Notes under the pieces: model-generated
Seen by the model: the letters and a program-made list of their open reading frames with translations, nothing else
What the model was told of the DNA's origin: nothing
Databases searched by the model: none
Made by a program: the position numbers and the translations under genes
Shown: positions 1 through 7,092 of the stretch, in pieces
Numbering within the stretch: the first letter of the stretch is position 1
How the letters are laid out: each line of letters begins with the position of its first letter
NCBI GenBank assembly: GCA_948505485.1
Contig: CAOPQH010000034.1
Coordinates: 1-13,085 of the forward strand
Source: an uncultured Clostridia bacterium
GTDB lineage: Bacteria > Bacillota > Clostridia > TANB77 > CAG-508
Length of the DNA stretch: 13,085 bases
Direction: 5' to 3'

Positions 1-1879
1 TTCCATGTTGTTCTGTTCCGAAAAAATCTCCTGTTCCTCTCAGTTGTAAGTCTTTCTCTGCAATTAAAAATCCATCATTAGTTTGTGTCATTATTCTCAT
101 TCTTTCTATTGTGTTTTGACCTCTTCCTTCATATTTCAATACACAATATGATTTATATTCTCCTCTTCCTACTCTTCCTCTTAATTGATGTAATTGTGCT
201 AATCCAAATCTTTCCGCATTTTCTACTACCATAATACTAGCGTTTGGTACATCTACTCCTACCTCTATTACTGTTGTTGATATTAATATATCTATTTTTC
301 CATCTTTAAAATTATTCATTATTTCATCTTTTTCTTTTGCTTTCATCTTTCCATGTAAATATTCTACTCTATAATTTTTAAATGTTTCTGTTTTATATTT
401 TTCTGTAAGTTCCTCTACTGACTTTAAATTCATTTCATCATTTTCTTCAACTAAAGGGCATACAACATATGCTTGTCTTCCTTCTTTAATCTGTTGCTTT
501 ACAAAATTATTAACTCTTTCTTCCATACTTTTTCTTACAGCAAATGTATCTATTTTTTTTCTATTTGGAGGCAATTCATCAATTATAGATATATCTAAAT
601 CTCCATATAATATTAAAGCTAATGTTCTTGGTATTGGGGTAGCTGTCATTACTAATACATCAGGATTTTTCCCTTTATTTGCAATTGTTGTTCTTTGCTT
701 TACTCCAAATCTATGCTGTTCATCTGTTATAACTAGTCCTAAATTTTTAAATATCACATTTTCTTCTAATATTGCATGTGTTCCAATTAATATATCAATT
801 TCTCCTTTAGCCAATCTTTCAAGTATTTCTTCTTTTTTCTTTTTTGTAATACTTGATATTAAAAGTTCACATTTTATTCCTAAATCGTTAAATATTTTAG
901 AAAAGTTTTCCATATGTTGAGTCGCAAGTATGGCTGTTGGCGCCATTATTGTTGCTTGATAGCCAGATTTTATTGCTTTATATGCTGATATCATTGCTAC
1001 AACAGTTTTTCCTGAGCCCACATCTCCTTGCAATAATCTATTCATTGATTTTTCACTTTCCATATTATTATCTATTTCTTCTAAAACTTTTAATTGAGCT
1101 TTAGTAAGTTTAAAAGGCAATATATTTATAACATCTGACATTTTGGCATCTTTTGAAAATGCTATTCCTTTACTCTCATTTGAATAATTATTTTTCAATG
1201 ATAATAATGCTAATTGCATAGTTAATAATTCCTCAAAAACTAGTCTTCTTCTTGCTATATTAAAATCCGATAGTTCTTTTGGAAAATGTATATTATGAAA
1301 TGTTTTATTTATTTCTAATAAATTATATTGTTTTAATATATATTCTGGCAATGTTTCTAATAAATTACCTTCTACTTCCTTTAATCCATTTTCTATAATT
1401 TTTCTAATTACATTTTGTGAAAGATTATATGTAAGTGGATAAAGCGGTATTATTTTTCCTGTATTATTAGTTTTTCCTGCAATATCAAACACTGGAGATG
1501 CTATTTCTATTTTACCTAATTTATTGCTTATTTTTCCATAAAAATTATATTTTTCTCCTACTTTAAATATATTTTTTAAATAACTTTGATTAAACCAAAC
1601 CGCTGTGCAAGTAGCAGTTTCATCTCTTATAATTAATTTGTACATTGTCATTTTTCTTAATCTTATTTCTGTAATTCTTGAAACAACAATTGCTTGTATA
1701 AGTACTTCTTCACCATCTATACATTCACATATATTTTTTGGCTTACTTCTATCTTCATAATCTCTTGGAAAATATGTTATAAGATCTTTTAAAGTAAAAA
1801 TATTTAGTTTATTTAGTAGTTTAACTCTGTTAGGTCCAACTGTTTTTACATATTTTACATCTTTATTTAGATCTACCAT
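1..1879 (-). CDS. recG: ATP-dependent DNA helicase RecG (3' end cut by window edge)
   Basis: RecG remodels stalled replication forks and Holliday junctions, moving on branched DNA by ATP hydrolysis in the cytoplasm. I translated 626 codons from ATG at 1879; the family is usually about 680-700 residues, so only the C-terminal tail is missing beyond the window edge. Visible in order: an N-terminal wedge/OB-like region (about residues 1-200), Walker A GDVGSGKT at 285-292, the DExH box DEQH at 386-389 followed by RFGVKQR, TATPIPRTL shortly after, and motif VI QLRGRVGRG at 565-573. The start is supported by GGAGG placed 6 nt upstream. That site directly follows the stop codon of the metallophosphoesterase gene (TAAGGAGGAAATATG), so the two genes are probably translationally coupled. 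It is the last visible gene of the four-gene operon. No broken motif was seen. Identification is firm. Confidence 0.96.
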   Translation of the reverse strand, partial: MVDLNKDVKYVKTVGPNRVKLLNKLNIFTLKDLITYFPRDYEDRSKPKNICECIDGEEVLIQAIVVSRITEIRLRKMTMYKLIIRDETATCTAVWFNQSYLKNIFKVGEKYNFYGKISNKLGKIEIASPVFDIAGKTNNTGKIIPLYPLTYNLSQNVIRKIIENGLKEVEGNLLETLPEYILKQYNLLEINKTFHNIHFPKELSDFNIARRRLVFEELLTMQLALLSLKNNYSNESKGIAFSKDAKMSDVINILPFKLTKAQLKVLEEIDNNMESEKSMNRLLQGDVGSGKTVVAMISAYKAIKSGYQATIMAPTAILATQHMENFSKIFNDLGIKCELLISSITKKKKEEILERLAKGEIDILIGTHAILEENVIFKNLGLVITDEQHRFGVKQRTTIANKGKNPDVLVMTATPIPRTLALILYGDLDISIIDELPPNRKKIDTFAVRKSMEERVNNFVKQQIKEGRQAYVVCPLVEENDEMNLKSVEELTEKYKTETFKNYRVEYLHGKMKAKEKDEIMNNFKDGKIDILISTTVIEVGVDVPNASIMVVENAERFGLAQLHQLRGRVGRGEYKSYCVLKYEGRGQNTIERMRIMTQTNDGFLIAEKDLQLRGTGDFFGTEQHG

Positions 1880-1888
1880 ATTTCCTCC

Positions 1889-2584
1889 TTATTTTACTTT
1901 TATTAATTCGAAATTTATTGCATCTGCACTTACTAATTTGCAATTAATTCCATCTATATTACCCTCTAATGCATCTTTTATTGCTGTTGCATGCAAATGT
2001 CCATATAAACATTGCTTGATGTTGTATTTTTTCATAATTTCTATAAATTGTTTATTTTCACTATTTTTAACAACAGGTGGATAATGCATACATACTATAA
2101 TTTCTTTTTCTTTTCCATATTTTTTTATTCCGTCTTGTATTGAAAATTCTAATCTTAATAATTCTCTATTTATTAATTTCTCGTCATATTCTTCTCCTGT
2201 TAATGCCCAGCCTCTTGTTCCTACTATTATGTAATTTTCAAATTCATAACTATTATTATATATAAAATCTATATTTTTAAAATTATATTCTTTTATAAAT
2301 TCTCTCATCTTTTTTGTAGTTGTCCACCAATAGTCATGATTTCCTTTTAATAATAACTTTTTACCTGGTAAATTGTTTAAAAATTCAAAGTCTGCTTTTG
2401 CTTCTTCTAAATACATTGACCATGAAAAGTCACCTGGTAATAGAACTAAATCATTATCAGCTACTTTTGATATCCAATCATTTTTAATTTTCTCTTCATG
2501 ATTTTGCCAATTATCTCCAAATATATCCATTGGTTTGTCTGCATTAAAAGATAAATGCAAATCACCTATTGCAAAAATAGACAT
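1889..2584 (-). CDS. Calcineurin-like metallophosphoesterase (COG1768-type)
   Basis: This is a 231-residue cytoplasmic phosphohydrolase of the calcineurin-like metallophosphoesterase fold, with no signal peptide or membrane segment. The five family motifs are all present: GDLHLS (D8, H10), PGDFSW (D52), GNHDYWW (N82, H83), CMHYPP (H167) and YGHLHA (H196, H198). Together these supply the expected dinuclear metal site. The length and the GNHDYWW and YGHLHA context recall the COG1768 group of predicted phosphohydrolases, whose physiological substrate is not known to me. It lies 16 nt downstream of tsaD and 9 nt upstream of recG. Its ribosome binding site AAAGGAAA lies just before the ATG at 2584, and its stop abuts the recG Shine-Dalgarno. 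Enzyme class is secure; substrate and symbol are not. Confidence 0.9.
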   Translation of the reverse strand: MSIFAIGDLHLSFNADKPMDIFGDNWQNHEEKIKNDWISKVADNDLVLLPGDFSWSMYLEEAKADFEFLNNLPGKKLLLKGNHDYWWTTTKKMREFIKEYNFKNIDFIYNNSYEFENYIIVGTRGWALTGEEYDEKLINRELLRLEFSIQDGIKKYGKEKEIIVCMHYPPVVKNSENKQFIEIMKKYNIKQCLYGHLHATAIKDALEGNIDGINCKLVSADAINFELIKVK

Positions 2585-2600
2585 TCAAATTTCCTTTCTT

Positions 2601-3590
2601 TTAATTAATTTTTAAATTAGGAATAGCATTTAAATCAATATCATTAATCTTTCCATCAATAAAATTATAATATCCTGCAGATGCTATCATTGCAGCATTA
2701 TCTGTACATAATTTTAAATCTGGAGTATATACTTTTATTCCTTTATTTTCTAATTTTAAAAACTTACTTCTTATATAAATATTTGCAGATACTCCTCCTC
2801 CTAGTACAAGAGTTTTTAAATTTGATTCTTTTAGAGCTCTAGTTGTTGTATCATATAATATTTCTGTCACTGTTTTTTCAAAACTAGCACATAAATCTGC
2901 TTTATTTATATTAGGTGTTTTATGATTTATATTTATTACTGCTGTTTTTATACCACTAAAACTAAAATCTAAATTATCGAAATGTGTTTTTGGAAGTTCT
3001 ATATTTGGAATTCCCTCTTTGGCCATCTTATCCATTTTAGAGCCTCCTGGATATCCTAGTCCAACAACTCTAGCAACTTTATCAAATGCTTCTCCTATGG
3101 CATCATCTCTAGTTTTACCTAATATTTCAAATTCTGTATAATCTTTTACATATATAAGCTGTGTATTTCCACCTGATATTAACAAACATAAAAATGGTGG
3201 TTGTAAATCTTTATATGTTAAGTAATTTGCTGCAATGTGACCATGTATGTGATTTACTGCAACTAATGGTTTGTTTAGTGCAAGACTTAATGCTTTTCCA
3301 TAAGAAAGCCCTACTAACAAAGCACCTACTAAACCTGGCCCATATGTAGGTGTAATGGCATCTATATCATCAAAAGTTATATTTGCTTCTTTTAAAGCTT
3401 TTTTTGTCACTCGCGAAATAGCTTCAATATGATTTCTTGAAGCTATTTCTGGTACAACACCACCATATTTTTCGTGTATTGGTATTTGTGTATCTATTAT
3501 ATTTGATAATATTTCTCTTCCATTTTTTACTACTGCAACTGATGTTTCGTCACAGCTTGTTTCTATCCCTAATGTTAATATATCTTTCAT
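2601..3590 (-). CDS. tsaD: tRNA N6-adenosine threonylcarbamoyltransferase TsaD
   Basis: TsaD transfers the threonylcarbamoyl group onto A37 of tRNAs that read ANN codons, working with TsaB and TsaE in the cytoplasm. The 329-residue length is normal for the family. Signatures: GIETSCDETSVA at 8-19, the metal-binding histidines in NHIHGHIAA (H114, H118), LISGGNTQL at 137-145, GLGYPGG at 177-183, FSFSGIKTAV at 209-218, LGGGVSANIYIR at 263-274, and CTDNAAMIA with the third metal ligand D297. All expected active-site residues are intact. It sits 22 nt downstream of the site-2 protease gene and 16 nt upstream of the metallophosphoesterase gene in the same operon. The partners tsaB and tsaE, often adjacent, are not in this window. 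The ribosome binding site is weak (AAAGGAAT before ATG at 3590), but the start matches the conserved N terminus. Confidence 0.97.
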   Translation of the reverse strand: MKDILTLGIETSCDETSVAVVKNGREILSNIIDTQIPIHEKYGGVVPEIASRNHIEAISRVTKKALKEANITFDDIDAITPTYGPGLVGALLVGLSYGKALSLALNKPLVAVNHIHGHIAANYLTYKDLQPPFLCLLISGGNTQLIYVKDYTEFEILGKTRDDAIGEAFDKVARVVGLGYPGGSKMDKMAKEGIPNIELPKTHFDNLDFSFSGIKTAVININHKTPNINKADLCASFEKTVTEILYDTTTRALKESNLKTLVLGGGVSANIYIRSKFLKLENKGIKVYTPDLKLCTDNAAMIASAGYYNFIDGKINDIDLNAIPNLKIN

Positions 3591-3612
3591 TTTTTATTCC
3601 TTTATTTTAATT

Positions 3613-4353
3613 TCATAATCTAAATATTATTGTTCCTAAATTTAAAATTGATCTACCTATCCAATTTATTGCTGGAGAAATTATATTCCCTGCTATTCCT
3701 GTAATCCAAATTGCTAAAAAAATTAAATAAAATATTTTTTCGTTTCTGTCAAACCACTCTTTTATTTTATATGGCAAAATTGGTCTTATCGCTTTTGAAC
3801 CATCTAATGGTGGTAATGGTATTAAATTAAAAACACCTAATCCTATATTTATTATTACAGTTGTATATATAATTGTTATTATAACACTTCCATATGTTGA
3901 TATCATAAAACTTACATCTGCAAATTTATAAATTGCACAATATATAAGAGTAAAAATTATTGCTAATATAAAGTTCATTATTGGACCTGCTAATGACACT
4001 ATTGCATCTGCTTTTTCCATAGTCATATTTCTTGTATAATTTCTTGGATTTACATGTACTGGCTTTCCCCATCCTATTCCTGCAAATAGTAATAATACTG
4101 ATCCTATAGGGTCTAAATGATCTATCGGATTAAGGCTTAGCCTTCCTTCTCTTCTTGGTGTATCATCTCCTAATTTATCTGCTGCAAATGCATGTGCAAA
4201 TTCATGAAATGTTATTGCTATTAATACTCCTGGTATTGTTAGTAATAATCCTAGCAATGCTCCTTCTTGTGTTGCATAGCTTGCAATAGTGGATAAAATC
4301 ATGATTCCTAAAATTATATATAAATATTTTTTATCAAATGAAAAATTAAACAT
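3613..4353 (-). CDS. Site-2 protease family (M50) membrane zinc metalloprotease
   Basis: This is a 246-residue integral membrane protein of the M50 (site-2 protease) family, which cleaves substrates within the membrane. The zinc motif HEFAH (H50, E51, H54) lies at the end of a hydrophobic segment starting near residue 33. The second family motif NLIPLPPLDG (about 176-185, D184 as zinc ligand) lies in a later membrane segment. Further hydrophobic stretches are at about 8-28, 82-94, 118-142, 150-175 and 208-225. There is no PDZ domain between the motifs, so it is the short form (YwhC-like group of Bacillus) rather than RseP/RasP. The natural substrate of such short members is generally unknown. 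It is the first gene of the operon, with a strong AAGGAGG site and a consensus promoter directly upstream. No catalytic residue is missing. Confidence 0.92.
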   Translation of the reverse strand: MFNFSFDKKYLYIILGIMILSTIASYATQEGALLGLLLTIPGVLIAITFHEFAHAFAADKLGDDTPRREGRLSLNPIDHLDPIGSVLLLFAGIGWGKPVHVNPRNYTRNMTMEKADAIVSLAGPIMNFILAIIFTLIYCAIYKFADVSFMISTYGSVIITIIYTTVIINIGLGVFNLIPLPPLDGSKAIRPILPYKIKEWFDRNEKIFYLIFLAIWITGIAGNIISPAINWIGRSILNLGTIIFRL

Positions 4354-4379
4354 TAAATTCCTCCTTGTTATTGAATATT

Positions 4380-4408
4380 ATTATATAACAGCTTTTCTGT
4401 ATTGTAAA
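4380..4408 (-). promoter_or_regulatory. Sigma-A promoter of the M50-tsaD-phosphoesterase-recG operon
   Basis: On the minus strand TTTACA (4408-4403) and TATAAT (4385-4380) are separated by exactly 17 nt. Transcription would start near 4373, about 20 nt before the ATG at 4353, leaving room only for the AAGGAGG ribosome binding site. No other promoter of this quality was seen within the four-gene block, consistent with a single transcript. Confidence 0.8.
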
Positions 4409-4495
4409 TAATTTGTTTAAATTTCACACAAATTTCATTTATAAATTTATATATAATTATTTCAAATTTGAATTAAAATATTTGTATTTTATATA

Positions 4496-4524
4496 TTGAC
4501 TTTTAAAATCCACTTAAATATAAT
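4496..4524 (+). promoter_or_regulatory. Sigma-A promoter of the Big_2 surface protein gene
   Basis: TTGACT (4496-4501) and a perfect TATAAT (4519-4524) are spaced by 17 nt. Predicted transcription start is near 4531, giving a leader of about 26 nt. That leader carries the purine-rich ribosome binding site AGAGGGG just before the ATG at 4557. The promoter diverges from the operon promoter at 4380-4408, and the roughly 90 nt between the two -35 boxes are very AT-rich without a convincing operator. Confidence 0.82.
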
Positions 4525-4556
4525 ATATTATATTTATTATAGAAAGAGGGGTTGTT

Positions 4557-6611
4557 ATGAAAAAAATAATAAATAATAAACTATTTAAAATATTGTTATT
4601 TACACTTTTTATCACTCTATGTATAAGTATTAATAATATTGTCAAAGCTGCATATAAAGATGGAAATAACATAAAAATCAATATTGGAGAAAAATATAAA
4701 ATTTCAACTTCAAGTAATGTTGTAAAATGGACTTCTTCTACAAGTGGAAAAGTTTCAGTTGATAAAACGGGTATTATAACTGGAGTTGTTGCATCTCGTT
4801 CTCCTATAACAATTACAGCAACACTTGCTAATGGAAATACAGAAGAATATTATGTAACTGTTCTAGCTAAACCTTTTACATCTAGCTCATATACATTTGA
4901 TCAAAATGATTCTGAGTATATATACATAAATAATGATGGTTATGATAATGTTTCATTTTCTATTGATAATCCGTCAATTGCCAAAATTACAAATCAATCT
5001 AATAGTTCGGCAACTTTACTTGGCATAAAGCCAGGGTCTACAACTTTAAAAGTAACAACTGAAACAGGTACATATGAAACAAAAATTACTATAAATTCAA
5101 CATTTTATTTTAATGAAAGTGAATATGATTTACAATCTGGAGAAGATAAATACATTTATTTGTCTAATGGCTTTTCTAATTATGAATGGAGCATAGATAA
5201 TCCAGATATTGCTTCTCTTGAATTATCTTCTGATTATTCAATGTCTAGTAGATTAATAGTTGCAAAAAAATCTGGTACTGCTACTATAACAGTTAAAAAT
5301 AATCTTGGACAAGTGGCTAAAACTAAAGTACGTGTATATGTTCCTTATACTTCTTTAAGTTTTACACAATCTTCATATTCTGTATATTTAGGGTCTACTT
5401 TAAAATTGACTACTAAAGGAACTCCTTCAGGTGCCAGTGCTAAATTATATTATAAACATTATGGATATGATTATTATTCTGATCAATCATGTTGTACAAT
5501 ATCTTCTAATGGTATACTTACACCTAAAAAAGCTGGAACTATTACAGTTGAAGTATGGGATGAAAATTATAATTGTTATGATGAATGTATTGTTTATATA
5601 AAAGTTCCATATTTTAATAAAAAAACTTATAGTATTTATAAAAACAAATCTACAAAAATAAAGTTAACTGGTGCAAACCCATCTACTAAATGGTCTAGTT
5701 CAAATACTTCTATAGCTACAGTTGATAATAATGGAAATGTTAGGGCACTTAAAGCTGGAACTGTTAAAATCACAGCTAATACTGGAGGCTATAGATTATC
5801 TACAACTGTTGTAGTATCAAACCCTAAATTATCAAAAACATCATTAAAAGTTGGTGCAGGTAAAACTACCACTTTAAAGGTTAAAGGTGGAACTGGCAAA
5901 GTAAAATGGCAATCTTCTAATAAAAAAGTTGCAAAAGTAAATTCAAACGGCAAAATTGTTACTTTAAAACCAGGTAAAGCAACAATTACTGCTACTGTTA
6001 GTGGTGTAAAACTTAAATGCAATGTTAATGTTAAAAAACCTAGTATGTCTAAATCTAAAACTATAATTGCTAAAGATTCTTATCGTTTAAAAGTTAATTA
6101 CTACTATGGTAAGGTAAAATGGAAATCTTCTAATTCTAACATTGTAAGGGTATCTGCTTCAGGTAAAATTACTGGTGTAAATACTGGAACTGCTACTATT
6201 ACTGCTATTATTAAAGGTGGTAAAAAATTCAAATGTAAAGTTAAAGTAAAAGCTAATAAAGTATCTTATTATGTTAACACTAATGCATATGATTATAGCT
6301 ATGGAGTTCCACCATGTAGACTTTCTAAAGTATATTATGATGGTAATAAAGTTATAGCAAATATGTATGTAATTAATACTCGTAGCTCTACTGCACAAAA
6401 ATTTAATTATATTACTATTCAACTTAGAAATTTTATAACAGGAAAAACAATTGCTGAAAAAACCTTTTATAATGTTAAATTAAATATTGCACCTTATAAA
6501 TCTAAGAAAATAACTTTTAAATTTACAGGAAGTAATGTAAAGGATAAAAAGTCTATATTAAATTATGGTGTTTCTCTTTCTTACAGATACTACTATACAT
6601 ATAAATATTAA
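4557..6611 (+). CDS. Secreted protein with about seven Big_2-like Ig modules and a SLAP-like C-terminal domain
   Basis: This 684-residue protein begins with a signal peptide: a lysine-rich N terminus, a hydrophobic core at about 9-28, and a likely cleavage site after A31 (VKA|A). It is then built of about seven modules of 70-85 residues (about 33-103, 105-180, 182-262, 265-350, 352-420, 423-492, 495-565). These repeat the Big_2 pattern: a W-S/T-S-S strand, 'I/V-A-x-V', 'G-x-I/V-T', and 'GTATITA'. The clearest are modules 1, 5, 6 and 7 (W58, W379, W451, W522). Residues 585-665 (DGNKVIANMYVINT, then a conserved I-A-x-x-x-F, then IAPYKSKKITFKF) resemble the SLAP domain of Bacillota surface proteins. 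There is no LPXTG motif, SLH repeat or C-terminal membrane anchor, so it is probably released or held non-covalently at the wall. Modules 5-7 are extremely lysine-rich. Big_2 modules usually serve adhesion or wall interaction; the ligand is unknown. Confidence 0.88.
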   Translation: MKKIINNKLFKILLFTLFITLCISINNIVKAAYKDGNNIKINIGEKYKISTSSNVVKWTSSTSGKVSVDKTGIITGVVASRSPITITATLANGNTEEYYVTVLAKPFTSSSYTFDQNDSEYIYINNDGYDNVSFSIDNPSIAKITNQSNSSATLLGIKPGSTTLKVTTETGTYETKITINSTFYFNESEYDLQSGEDKYIYLSNGFSNYEWSIDNPDIASLELSSDYSMSSRLIVAKKSGTATITVKNNLGQVAKTKVRVYVPYTSLSFTQSSYSVYLGSTLKLTTKGTPSGASAKLYYKHYGYDYYSDQSCCTISSNGILTPKKAGTITVEVWDENYNCYDECIVYIKVPYFNKKTYSIYKNKSTKIKLTGANPSTKWSSSNTSIATVDNNGNVRALKAGTVKITANTGGYRLSTTVVVSNPKLSKTSLKVGAGKTTTLKVKGGTGKVKWQSSNKKVAKVNSNGKIVTLKPGKATITATVSGVKLKCNVNVKKPSMSKSKTIIAKDSYRLKVNYYYGKVKWKSSNSNIVRVSASGKITGVNTGTATITAIIKGGKKFKCKVKVKANKVSYYVNTNAYDYSYGVPPCRLSKVYYDGNKVIANMYVINTRSSTAQKFNYITIQLRNFITGKTIAEKTFYNVKLNIAPYKSKKITFKFTGSNVKDKKSILNYGVSLSYRYYYTYKY

Positions 6612-6633
6612 TTATAACTTTTTACTTACTATT

Positions 6634-6699
6634 AACAAATTGGAAGCCTTCATATTAGCATAATTTTAACTTTACTCTTTGGCTTTCTGTGAATTTGTT
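6634..6699 (+). repeat. Interrupted inverted repeat downstream of the Big_2 gene
   Basis: AACAAATT followed by GGAAGCC (6634-6648) can pair with GGCTTTC, a TGTG bulge, and AATTTGTT (6681-6699). This gives 8 + 7 base pairs (one G-U) around a 32-nt loop. It begins 23 nt after the stop codon. No T-run follows, so it is not a classic terminator. It may be a 3' stabilising structure or chance in AT-rich DNA. Confidence 0.35.
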
Positions 6700-6780
6700 C
6701 ATGTGCCAAATTTATGTAATAAATTTGTGTACAATGTGTTTTATATATTAGAAAGTCAGTATAACTTCCCTAATAGATAA

Positions 6781-6819
6781 AAAAATTAATGCTTATAATA
6801 ATTATAAGCATTAATTTTT
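6781..6819. terminator. Bidirectional intrinsic terminator (perfect 19-bp inverted repeat)
   Basis: The arms AAAAATTAATGCTTATAAT (6781-6799) and its exact complement (6801-6819) flank a single central A. The A-run on the left and T-run on the right give a hairpin followed by a U-tract in RNA from either strand. It lies between two convergent genes, where a shared terminator is expected. The stem is AT-rich, so strength is uncertain. Confidence 0.75.
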
Positions 6820-7003
6820 ATTTGTAATTTTTCTGTTTTAAATAATAAATATCCTTAATCTATGTTATTGCCATAATAAATATTTATTAAATGAATCTTT
6901 GGTATTCTATTAAATTGTCAAATAACTCTAACGAATTTTTAGTTTCTATTCGATTATCCAAAAAATGTTTATTCATTAATTTGTTTTAATTAAAAAGATT
7001 TTC

Positions 7004-7092
7004 TTATTCATTAATATCATGTTTTTTCAAAATACTTTCTAATGCAATTTTTCTTTTTTCTTCATCCCTATATAGAAGTCTTGCATTTTTAA
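7004..7092 (-). other. Probable one-base contraction (A-run) at the 3' end of the repeat protein gene; alternative C terminus
   Basis: After codon 764 the annotated frame gives a short tail ending MKKKEKLH and a TAG at 7041-7039. In the -1 frame from the five-A run at 7090-7086, the reading continues for 27 codons (NARLLYRDEEKRK... ending ILKKHDINE) to a TAA at 7006-7004. That tail is a charged amphipathic helix typical of this protein. One extra A in the run would give a 791-residue product. This could be a real mutation, a sequencing or assembly error, or, less likely, ribosomal slippage. Confidence 0.5.

Larger units (their letters stand above)
6612..7038. other. 427-bp intergenic region between convergent genes
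   Basis: This AT-rich stretch separates the plus-strand Big_2 gene from the minus-strand repeat protein gene. It holds a long interrupted stem-loop (6634-6699), a 9-bp inverted repeat CAAATTTAT/ATAAATTTG around GTA (6707-6727), and the bidirectional terminator (6781-6819). A short minus-strand reading frame of 29 codons (6887-6976, ATG start, TAA stop, no Shine-Dalgarno) reads like protein (starts MNKHFLDNRIE, ends LIEYQRFI). It is in the same frame as the alternative C terminus of the neighbouring gene. I do not call it a gene. Confidence 0.6.

Noticed and set aside
5789..6422. Minus-strand open frames within the Big_2 gene
   Set aside because: The repeated modules of the real gene generate them; no start signals or family motifs.
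4557..6611. Sortase-anchored surface protein
   Set aside because: No LPXTG-like motif, C-terminal hydrophobic helix or charged tail of the sortase type; the protein ends in a tyrosine-rich stretch.
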